Assembly (NCBI RefSeq): GCF_006716425.1
Contig: NZ_VFOZ01000001.1
Location: forward strand, 2,852,001 to 2,916,000
Direction of reading: 5' to 3'
Origin: Actinoallomurus bryophytorum
Lineage (GTDB): Bacteria; Actinomycetota; Actinomycetes; Streptosporangiales; Streptosporangiaceae
Length of the DNA: 64,000 nt
Positions 1-10,400 of this stretch are shown here, in pieces. The position numbers and the translations under genes are program-made. Each line of letters begins with the position of its first letter. Within the stretch, counting starts at the first letter, position 1. Under the pieces are notes generated by a model that did no database searches, was not told the origin of the DNA, and saw nothing but the letters and a program-made list of their open reading frames with translations.

Positions 1-193
1 GGGTGCCCTCGCCGGTCCAGGCGGGGTCGACCATGCCGAGCCAGTGGTCGGGCGCGAGCCGGCCGGCCTCACGGATCGAGTCCGGGATGGCGGGCATCGT
101 CCCGCCCACCTCATCGATCGGCTCGTCACCGGCCGCGGCCGACGACCGTTGACGCGCATCGCCCTGCTCGGCAGTCACTTTCCCTCGATCCAT
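1..193 (-). CDS. Type VII secretion system-associated protein, 5' part only
   Basis: The gene runs off the left edge, so only the first 64 codons are visible. An in-frame stop lies just upstream of the ATG at 193, so translation must begin at or after this codon. No good ribosome site precedes it, and the internal Met at codon 32 is a possible alternative start. After a charged, low-complexity start the sequence reads MPAIPDSIREAGRLAPDHWL, followed by GMVDPAWTGEG. This pattern (Pro-Pro/Ile start, a short helix, 'ARxxPxxWLxxVDPxW') is what I recall of the small actinobacterial family named type VII secretion system-associated protein, which sits beside WXG100 and giant-protein genes. The position, 150 bp downstream of the giant gene's tail and on the same strand, fits that family. 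No biochemical role is known to me. Family assignment rests on about 35 residues. Confidence 0.55.
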   Translation of the reverse strand, partial: MDRGKVTAEQGDARQRSSAAAGDEPIDEVGGTMPAIPDSIREAGRLAPDHWLGMVDPAWTGEGT

Positions 194-343
194 GCCCGCC
201 GGACCCGGCGGTTAGGCGGCCCTGGTGAGTACAACGAGCGGCTGACCTTCGCATTCGTCCATGAAGATCACGCTGAAGCTACCAATGCGGATATGCACTG
301 TCGACCCCGCCTAAGCCCATTTATCTTGATTGTCATGGCCATG
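194..343. other. Intergenic stretch, AT-richer than its surroundings
   Basis: This gap separates the tail of the giant gene from the next minus-strand gene. It is noticeably richer in A and T than the rest of the window. I see no complete gene, no strong terminator hairpin with a T run, and no confident promoter. Confidence 0.4.
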
Positions 344-463
344 TCATGTTCCGCTAACGCCGCACTCCCACTCCCGGATGGCCGGGTTAGCGAAGGTGAT
401 GTAGTGGGACAAAAGGGACGACAACTCATCGGTGCTCAGCTCCTCGGGTAGGCCGAGATGTTC
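344..463 (-). pseudogene. Coding-like tail in another frame, overlapping and following the stop of the giant gene
   Basis: In the frame shifted by one from the giant gene, an open stretch crosses the giant's stop codon and ends at a TGA at 344-346. It encodes about 39 residues, including LPEELSTDELSSLLSHYITF and ANPAIREWE, a well-behaved amphipathic sequence with actinomycete-like codon choice. No convincing start codon or ribosome site of its own is visible. It could be the lost carboxyl tail of an ancestral longer giant protein removed by a small indel near 440-465, or a fragment of a deleted neighbour. I do not recognise the family. Confidence 0.3.
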
Positions 464-1465
464 CGGCCGGGGACGAGCCGTACGCCCAGCCGCCCGGCGG
501 CGGCATCCAGAACCGCGACCATCTCCGCCATCGTCTCCCCGGTCGCCGGCGTCGTCTCCAACGCGAGCCGGAAACGCTGCACACGGCCAAGACCCAGTGA
601 CCCGACCGACAGAGTCGCCTGCCCCCGCTGCTCCGCGGACAGGGTGATCCCCGCACGCTCGAGGTCATCGACAGGCACCTGCGCCGCCTCGTCGGCGAGC
701 GGCGCGGAGACGGGGAGATCCTCCTCCTTCAGCCCCGCGACGAACCGCTCGTACGGGGTGACGCCCTCGCCCGAACCATCCTGATCCGCCAGGAGCGAGG
801 CTCTCCGGTCGAGGGCCCGCGCGAGCGCCCGGCCGAACGACTCACCCTCCTCCGGCAGGATCGGCAGCTCGACCAGAACACCGCGGGCCTCGGGCGAGGG
901 CCTGGGCCGGGGTGCCACGGAGATCCAGCCGGTCTCGCTCCCATCCGGATCGGGATACGTGTGGGCGCTCACCTCCCCCGTCGGCTGGTCACGGTCGAGG
1001 GCGGTCTCCCACTCCGGCAGATGAACGCGGCGGCCGGTCAGCTCGCCGACACGAGCGGCGAACGCCAATGTGGCGCGGCGGTTCACGGCCGGACCGCTCT
1101 GGCACGGCCACACCACGATGTCGGAGAACCCGTCCAGCCAGTCACCGACCAGACCGGCGAACTCGTCGCCGTCCAGTGATCGGCCGTCCGCGCCGTGCAC
1201 GGCCGCGACGGCCCGCCCCGCCCGACCAGGGGAGAACCAGTGGAATGCTGTGGCGCCGGGTCCGATGGGCAGTGGACGCACGACCGGTGCCGGCGCGCCG
1301 TCCGCACCGGTGTGCCAGGCCGTGTAGGAGGTCAGCGAAGCCGCGCCGGAAAGCGCCGGCCCGCGCGCGGCCAGGTCCGGAGCCGGGTAGGAGGCCAGGC
1401 CGTGGAACCGCCCGTCCACGTCACGTACCTGGTGCAGGACGATGTCGTCATGCCAGCCGGGGTGC
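436..1465 (-). other. Domain: caspase-like module copy 3 (His lost) plus terminal end-repeat 3
   Basis: Residues about 15098-15284 repeat copy 2 almost motif for motif ('WHDDIVLHQVRDVDGRF', 'FHWFSPGRAGR', 'DIVVWPCQSG'). Codon 15177 encodes Pro where copy 2 has the candidate catalytic His; the Cys remains at 15219. Residues about 15290-15440 are the third end-repeat and finish the protein. No separate toxin tip follows. Confidence 0.5.
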
Positions 1466-4400
1466 TCGGCGTCGCGGCGGCGGGGTCGGGCGAACAGGTC
1501 GGGCAGCGACTCCTCCAGGCCGCCGACCAGCCGGTACCCGCCTGCGGGGTTCTCCTCGATCGGGATCATCCCGTACAGGCCACGGGGCGCGCGCACTCGC
1601 AGGGTGCCGTGGTGTCCGCGCATGACGAGGTCGAGGGCGAACCGGTAGTGCCGGTACCGGCGGGTGGCCTCCTTGTTCTTCTCGTCCGTCCCGCCCAGCT
1701 CGCCGGACAGCTCCTCGGCATGCTCGCGGGCGTACTCGAAACCGCCGATTCCCAGCGCACGGGCCGCGCCCATCTCGCCGCCCGCCTCGGGACCGAAGGA
1801 CAGGTGCCATCCGCCGGAGTTCTCGGAGGTGTCCTTGTCCGCCTCCGACTCCTGCGTGTAGTTGCGGCCCTTGAAGTTCGTCCCGTCGGCCGGGCCGATC
1901 ACCTCCGCGCCCACGATCTCCGCGCCGACGATCGTCTTCCGGCCGCCGACCGGCACCTCGTACGCGTTCCGCAGCACGTCCTTGATGCCCGGCCGGATGG
2001 TGTTCTGCGCGGTGAAGTGCAGGTACCGCACGCCCGGCCAGGTGGTGAAGTCCAGGCCTGGGACGTACCAGGCGCGCGGTGCGTTCAGGTTCTTCGGCCG
2101 GCCGAACGGAGAGGAGGGCAGCCCCGCCCATCGCTCCACCGCGTCCGCGAACGGGACGCCCCACGGGTGGAGGTTCTCGATGAGCGTCTCGACCGCCTCC
2201 GGGTCGCGGCCGCCCCAGGGCAGGCGGGTGTCCCAGACCGGGTTCTTCCCGAGCACGGGTTCGAGCCCGTCGGCCGGCGCGTCCAGGAGCGCGATGTGGT
2301 CGGGGACGAGCAGCCGGAGCCGGCCCGTCACGGGGCCGGGTTCGACGACATGGTGCCGCAGGAAGATCCCATGGGCGTACCAGAGCCTGCCGAGGCCTCG
2401 GGCACGCGTGAGGCGGCCGAGGCCGACGGCCGTGAGCCCGAGGCCACGGGCCGGCACGTTGAGGATCTCCGGGAGCTCACCGCTCAGCCCCATCTCGATC
2501 CGGAACGCCAACGGGTGCCCGTACTCCTGCGACCCCTCCCGCGTGCCGGCGCGGTAGATCTCCAGCGTCTTCTCGGTCTTCTCCACACCCCGGGCGGAGG
2601 ACCGGTTGAACCCTCCGCTCCCCTCGATCCCGCCGTGGTCGCCGTCGTGCCCCTCCTTCCCGGCGCGGGTCCGCAGGTTGAAACCGCCCCCGTACCCGGA
2701 CCCCGACGACTTCGTGACGGTCTTCTTCCGCTGCCCCTCGTCCCGCAGCGTCAGCTTCACCTCGGGCCGCGCCAGTTGTTCGTCGGCGGCGGCGACGCGC
2801 CCGGTGACCCGGACCCACACGTAACGAACGGCGCCGAACGCACGCGGCAGCGGAATCCAGCGGATCACCCCCGAGCCGGTGAGAGCGATGTACTGGTTGC
2901 GTAACGCGTCGGAGGAGTACGCCGCCTCCAGCTCCTGCGTCAGCAGGTTCGGCCGGTCCCCGTGGCCGGGCAGCGGACGCAGTACCTTCTCGTCGCGCAG
3001 CCAGCTCTCGATCCTGGGCAGGACGTCCGCGGCGTCCATCGTCTCCGGGTACGACATCCCCTGCAGCAGGCCGGGCGGCACGTGACGTGTCGGGGTCCGC
3101 GGAACCGGTGGCGTCACCCCTGGCGCGGTCAGCCCGAGGTCGAAGATCCGCCGCTCGGGGATCACGACGTCGAGCGCGTCCGTCGCACGCAGGTGACGTG
3201 ACTGCCAGGTGACCGAGTCGCCCTTCCAGCGGATGAGGGTCACCTCGAAGACCGGGTCCATCCGATACGTGTGCGTCCGCCCGCCGTACGTGGCGCGGGT
3301 GATGTCCACCGGGCCCTGCTCCTGGCCGTGTTCGCTCTTGTGCTCCCAGCGCGCCTCGCCGTGGACGGTGAGCTGGATCCGCCCGCCCGGCCCGGTGTTC
3401 TTCGCGCTCTCCGGCGAATGGCCGCCGAAGTCGCCGTCCTCCGGGCTCAGCGAGTGGGGGGCCTCCGCCTCGCCTCCCAGGCGGAACTGTGGTCCGGCCG
3501 AGAACGTCGGCCCGGCCTCCCACTTGTGCTTGATCTCGTCCTTGTACGCGGCGTTGCTCTGGGCGTACTGCTCGATCTCGGTGTCGTCGCCGGCGTACAG
3601 GTGACGCGGCCGGTACCCGCGCAACCGGACGCGCAGCGCCTGCTTGCGGCCGTCCTTGCCCCGCGGCAGACGGACGTACCGCCCTGTCCGGCTCGTCAAA
3701 GACGCGAAGTGGGCGGCGAGTCCACCAGGACGCGTCGCGTTCTTGATGGCTTCGGGCCATTCGCCCGAGTCATCCAGCCAGGCGTCCGGCAGGTCGTTCG
3801 CCCGCGCGTACATGCGTGCGGCCAGCCGCCACAGCTCCGGCAGGACGAAGAACGTCGGGTACAGGCCCGAGACCCCGCGCGTGAGGGCGACGCCCGTGCC
3901 CTGCGGCCACTGCCAGGACTCGGAGGTCTGCCGCGCCGCAGCGATCTGCTCCGGCGTCGGCGGTATCACCGGACGGTGCTCGCGGGGCAGGACGAACCGG
4001 CCGGTGACGTCCCCACGCTGGTCGATCCACCAGATGTCGGCCTGCCCGCCGGGCGACCGCACCGACAGCCCATAGATCACGTTGTACGGGTGCTCGTCCA
4101 CCTCGCCGGTCGTCTCGGTGCGGCGGTAGGACTTGACGCCCCCTGTGAGCTGGCGCTTGGGCGAGTAGGAGTACCCGCCCTGCGCGCCGACGGCACCGAG
4201 CGCGAACCGTAGCCACGAGAACGCCGTGACCCGCGCGCCGAGCCCGGCCCCCAGCCGGATGCCCAGCTCCGTGGCGCGGTGTCCATTCGACGACGCGGCC
4301 GCCAGCGCCCGCAGGTTGACGGTCATGGAGTAGGTGGTGCCGCGGTTCAGCCGCTCCATCAGATACGCGCGGGCGTACAGCCGGTACTTCCGCCCGCCGA

Positions 4401-7400
4401 CCGACACCGTCCGCTCGATCCCGGCCATGGTGGTCGACGGGTCCGCCTCCAGCGCCGGACGGCTGTACCAGGCGGCCAGCTGCAGGTCCGCCTCCGACCA
4501 GTCGGCCTTCGCGCCCTTCGACAGCGTGTTGTGCCACCGCTCCATGACCGTACGGAGCTGCTCGTGCACGAGCTCCGCGCCGGGCAGTGTGGCGGCCGTG
4601 CCGAAGCCGAGGCCCCGGCGCGCGGCGAGCGCCAGCGGTTCGTGGTGACGGGGGTCCACCGGCATGGCCCGGTCGAGGCGCGGCGGCCGGCGGTACGCCT
4701 CCTTGGGCACGACGCCGTACGGGCCGCGCAGCAGCGTCCGCACCAGGCGCTGCGCGAACGCGCCCCCCGCGGGCAGGGTCGAGCCGGTCAGCCGGCGTTC
4801 GAAGTCGGCGGCCTCGCCCTTGGGCACCCCGACCTCCGACTCGGCCACACCCGAGACCCGTGGGATGTCGTGTGTGGTCGAACGGATGTCCACGTTCACC
4901 CGCAGCCCGGACCGGTAGCGGGCCTGCGTCATCTTCCGGTTGAGAACGGTGTGGCCGAGGGCCTGCTCGGCCATCCCGTGACCCGCCGCGCGGGAGAAGC
5001 CGAGCGTAAGCCCCGGCCCGTGCGCGAACCCCTTGCCCGCGTCGTCGTGGTGGTCCGGGTGGGTGAGCCCGGCCGCGTTGAAGCCAAGCCCCAGGGACGC
5101 GCCGCTGTCCTTGCCCCGCCCCGGCTTGTCGGTCAGGCCGCTGCCGGTGTCCTCTCGCACGGACACGTCGCTGTCGCCGAAGTACTGGAGCGTCTCGATG
5201 TCCGCGCTGATGAGGAAATGCCCCTCGAAGGAGCTCGTGCGGCCCGTGGACACCCGGAGTCTCTTCGTCGGAACGCCGCTGCTGAGCAGCAGCCGGCTGC
5301 GGTTGCGCGCCGACTTCTCGGTCAGGTGCTCCAGCGCCTCATCCATCACGGTGAGCGCCGACCCGGCCGGCAGCCCGGCGTCGAGGAGCCGTCTCTGCAG
5401 CTCCGCCGCCGTCGGGATCAGGTCGACCGCGTTGAGCGACTCCGCGGACTGCGAGGGTCGCCGTCCCGTTCTCGTCTCGCCGACCGTCCGCGCCGTCGTC
5501 TTCGGCCGCGGCGCATCCGGGACGGTGAACTCATTCGGCAGGTCGAGGTCGAACCGCGCGGGGAGCACGACGTCGTTCGGGCGCTCTCGTCCGTCGACGA
5601 ACACGCGTACCGCGATGCCGCCGCGGAAGCGGGCGTACCCGCCCACGAACAGCTTGCGCCCCGCGATGACCTGGACCTCCCACTCCTCGCCCTGCTTGTC
5701 CGCCGAGCTCATGCCCAGCGCCGGCACTCCGGGGATGAGCGCCGAGGCCGTCCGCAGGCCGAGGGAGAAGAACGTCAGCAGGGTGCCGTCCAGCCCGGCC
5801 CAGACCTCGCGTTCCTTCTTTCCTCCAGCTGCCATCGAGGCGAAGGACACGTCGTACTCGCGGACCGTCCCCGTCGGCTGCGCTCCGACCGTCACGTCGC
5901 GCAGCACGGGCCGCAGCCACACGAGACGGCCGTCGGCGACGAGCAGGTGGCCGCGCTGGAGCAGTGCGTCCCATCCGGCCGGGTCGGCGGTCCGCAGCAT
6001 CTCCCGCAGCCCGCTCTGGATGCCGGTGCTCAGCTCCGAGGTGTCGTCCGTGTGCCGGGAGCCGCTCGCGACGTGGTGGGCCCAGAGCCGGACCTCCTCC
6101 TCCGGCCACCGGTCCACCCCGCGTACGGACGCCTCGCCGAGCGCGTCGAACTCCAGGTACCACGGGCTCCGCCGCTCGGCGGGCTCCGGCTCCTCGGGAG
6201 TCTCGCCGGCCGCCTCGGGGCCGAGGTCGGTCGCCAGGTCCGCGCCGTCCTCGTCCGCCCACCGCACGCGCTTCCCGGCGACCGCGGAGTTGCGGAGTTC
6301 CGGCGAGGGCAGGACGGGCCGGTGGTCCCCGGCGCTCACCGGCTCGCCGAGGACGATCCGCAGGCCCAGGCGGAAGGCGGCGGCCTCCAGAGCGGTCGTC
6401 ATCGCCGCCCACATCTCCGCCGAGGCCGCCGACTCCATCTCCATCGCGAGCCGGAGCCGTTGCACGCGGTCGAGGTTCAGCGACCCGATCGAGAGCCGGC
6501 CCTGCTGAAGGATCGCCTGCGCCTGGATCCCGGCCGACAGCGTGATCCCGGCTTGCCGGAAGACCTCGGTACCGACCAGCGCGGACTCCTCGGCGAGCGG
6601 CGCGGACTCGGGCAGGTCGTCCTCGGTCAGCGCGGCGAAGAACCGGTCGTACGGGGTGGTGCCGTCCGCTTCGGGCAGCGGCGTCGCGCTCCGGTCCAGG
6701 GCCCGCGCCAGCGCACTGCCGAACGTCTCGCCCTCTCCGGGCAACACCGGCAGCTCGACGAGCACACCTCCGGGCTCCGACGAGGTCGCGGGACGCGGCG
6801 ACACGGAGGTCCAGCCGGTCTCCCCGCCCGCGGGGTCGGCGTACGTGTGGGCGCTCGCGTTCTCCGTCTCCGGGTCGTGGTCGAGGGCGGTCTCCCACTC
6901 GGGCACGTGCGCGCGGCGGCCGGTTCGCTCGCTCACGCGGGTCGCGAGTTCGAGAGTGGCGCGGCGGTCGACGGCCGTCTCGGTCTGGCAGGACCACACC
7001 ACGATGTCGGTGGCGTCCCCCAGGCGGTTCTCGATCAGGTCGATGAGGTCGTCAACGTCCAGTGGTCGGGTGCCGCCGTCGTGTGTCGCGGCGGTGACCC
7101 GGCCGGCGGCGCCGTGGGAGAACCAGTGGAAGGTCTTCTCCCCGGCCGGCATGGGCCGCGTGATCGGCACGGTCTCGCCCTCGGCGTTGACGTGCCAGGC
7201 CGTGTAGGTCTTCAGCGAGGAGGCACGTGCGAGGGCGCCGGCGCGGGCCTCCATGTCCTTCGGCCCGTACGAGGCGAGGCCGCCGAACCTCCCGTCCTCG
7301 TCCCGGATCTCGTGCAGGACGATGTCGGCGTGCCACGCGGAGTCCCGCGCCGGCCGAGGCGGCGGGACGGCCGGGTGCGCCCGGCTCTCGTCGTGGCCGT

Positions 7401-10400
7401 TCCTCTCCTCGACCGGGCCGTTCTCGGCCTCGATCTCCTCGGTACGCGTGGCGACGTGGCCGGGCCGGTCGGCGGCGTCCGGCACGGGGCGGATCTCATC
7501 GGGCGTGGGCGCGGCCGGACCGGTCTCCTCGTCGATCGTCAGGTCCCGGGATCCCTGACGCGGGGCGCCGACGTCCGGCCCGGCCTCGGGGACGGAGCGC
7601 TGGAGGTGGAGGGCCGGGAGGCCCCGCCCGGCCAGCTCCCGCGCCCTGGTCCGGACCTGACGCGCGGCACCGGACGGCTCGGGGGCCTTCGCCGTCCCCG
7701 GGTCCCCGTCCGGCGATTCCACCCGGGTGGTGTCCGGCCGGCCTTGCAGGTCCGACCAGGACCGGAACGCCGTCCTCGGCAGGCCGTCGTAGAACCCCGC
7801 ACGTACGGGCCGGTCCGTGTCGTTGAAGTACGCGTCGCCGACGTCCCGCCCGTCGCCGGTGCTGACCTGACGCTGGTAGGTCCGGTGCGGGTGCGGCGTG
7901 CTCGCGGCGTCACTCTCGACGGCGCCCGGGGCCGGGGACTCCTCGGTCCGGGGCGGCAGGGCGGGGGGCTCGGCGAGCGTGTCCCCGAAGACGATCTTGA
8001 TACCCAGCGGCCGGACGGCAGCGGTGAGGACCGCCGCAAGCTCCGCCCGCGGCGGCGCGGTGGCGGGTTCGGTCTCCAGGGCCAGCCGCAACGACTGGAC
8101 GCGGGTGAGCTCCAGTGTCGCGAGCGGTAGCCGGCCGCCCCGCAGGACCGCCTGGGTCCGTTGCACGGAGGTCAGCACCACGCCGGCGCGTTCGAGGTCG
8201 TGGACGTCGACCTGCCGGTCGAGATCGCCGAACGACTCGGCGGCGGGCAGGTCCTCCTCCGCCAGCGACGCGATGAGCCGGTCGTAGCCGCCGCCCGCGC
8301 CGCCCTCGCCGGTGTCCGGCAGGAGGGACGGGTCACGGTCCAGGGCCCGGGCGAGCGCCCGCCCGAACGGTTCGCCCGCCTCCGGCACGACCGGCAGCTC
8401 CACCAGGGAGGGCGCCGTCGCGTCTTCCGGCGCGACACCGTAGTGGTCGACGGTCCCGTCGGGGCGGTGGACCCGGACCTGGGTGGGCCGCCCGCCGGCG
8501 TCGGGCAGAAGGTTGATCACACCGGGCGTCGGCGCGACCTTGCCGGTCTCCTCGACGATGGTCAGGCCCGTGTCCCGTGCGACGTTCCGCAGCCCTGCCG
8601 ATGACGGCTCCGCCGTGCCGGTGGCACAGCGGACGAGCAGGAGGGTCGTGAACCCCCGCCGCATGATCTCCTTGGCGGTGAGCGTGGTGAGGTGCGGCAG
8701 GTCGCCCAGCTCCGACCCGTGCCCGGAGAGGACGTACACTCGGCTTCGGTCGCCGAGCGGCACCTCCAGCGGCGCGCTGACCTCCTGGCCCGGCTTGCCC
8801 GACCAGGAGCGGAACTCCGCCTTCGCCAGGTCGCCGTAGAACGGGGAGCGCAGCCGCCAGCCCGCGTCGTCGAAGAACGCCTGTCCGACCTTGTGCCCGT
8901 CCGACGAGTGAACGTCGTGCCAGCGCGGCCGGGCCGGCGAGAGCGTCGCCCCGGCGTCGTTGATGTACTCCGGGTCGGGATACCGGCGATCCGAGTGCCG
9001 GGCCAGCTCCCTGATCAGCCGATCGGCCTGACCGCTCACGTTGCGAATCCGGCCGCGCGCGGCCCGGTTGACGCCGGGCACGTCGCGCAGAGCGTCGCGG
9101 ATGGCCGCGATGGCGTGCCTCAGGGTACGGGCGGTGTCCCGGCCGGCGTCTTCGACGAACTCCTTCAGCGCGACGACGGCGTCGGCCTGGAGGTTCGACG
9201 TCACGTTCCCCCGGAAGATCGGGTCACGGACCGCGTCCGTAGCCTCCCGCGCGACGGAGCTGAGCAGGTCACGGACGTCGGTGGCCAGGTCGGCGCGGGG
9301 CGGCTCGTACATGGTGAGCGTCTCCACCGCGTCGGCCAGCGTCTCGTTGAACTCCCGTCCCTCCGCGGTGCCGTTGTTCCGGGCCACCCGCTGGGCCTGC
9401 GCGTACACCTGCCGCGCGATCCGGGCGAACGAGTCCGCCGTCTGCTCCGACCTCAGCAGGCTCTGCCGCTGCGGGCCGACGTCGCGGATCTCGGTCACGA
9501 CCAGATCGCGGTCGAGCTGCCGGAAGTTGGTCCGGACGTTCATCGCGTCGTTCTGGTCGACGTAGCGCCTCAGCAGGCCCCGGGGCAGCAGCATGTTGTC
9601 GGCGTACTCGCCGAGGGTCATGCCCCGGTTCCTCAGCGGGTACTCGAGCACGGGACGCGCCCGGGGGCCGGCCTCGCGCCAGCGCCGGTGCCGGCGCGGG
9701 TGCCGCTGGTAGGTCCTGATGGAGTCGGCGAGCCGATCGGCGATGTCGGCGCGCAGTGACTCCCGGAGGTCGGCGCGGTGGCGCTCCAGGAACTCCCGGA
9801 CGTCTCCCGACAATGACTCGCGAACGGCGGCGAACGAGGTGCGCAGCGTCCCGTGGATGAGGTTCTTCGCCAGGTGCTCGTCGCCGCGGACGAACGAGCG
9901 GGCGGCGGCGTAGGTGTGCGTGTTCATGAACGTCAGCGAGGTACGCGCCTCGGCGACGCCCGGATAGTGCTCCATCGCCGGCCCGGCGAACCGGCCGACG
10001 CGCAGGTCCAGCAGGTCGTCCAGGTACGTCAGCACCTGCTCGTCGCCGAACCGCACCCCGGCCTGGAAGTACCTCTTGACGTCGCTGGCGTCGGCGAACC
10101 CTTCGATGGCCCGGAGGAACGCCAGCGTGAACGTCAGCGGCGTTCCCTCGCTGATGTGCGTGTAGACCGAGTCGTCGAAGCCGGGCGGCAGGAGGATCGA
10201 CAGGTCATCGGCGTCCGGCCCGAACTCGTAGTTGGGATCGTCGCCGAACAGCTCCCGCAGCGAGGTGCCGCGGAAGCCGGGCCCGGCCTCGCCGTCCCGC
10301 AGCCGCACCGCGTTGTTCAGGCGCCGCCTCGCGTCGCGGATCCCGGCCTGGACCACCGCGGGGTCGTAAAGCTGCTCCTCACCGGACGGCAGTACCCGCT

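Noticed and set aside
373-386. CCCGG-ATGG-CCGGG hairpin as terminator of the giant gene
   Set aside because: The stem is only five pairs and no T run follows. Such stems are frequent by chance in DNA this GC-rich.
44-451. Plus-strand frame of 135 codons at the left edge
   Set aside because: It is antisense to a frame that matches a T7SS-associated protein and to the end of the giant gene. It has no recognisable motif or ribosome site.
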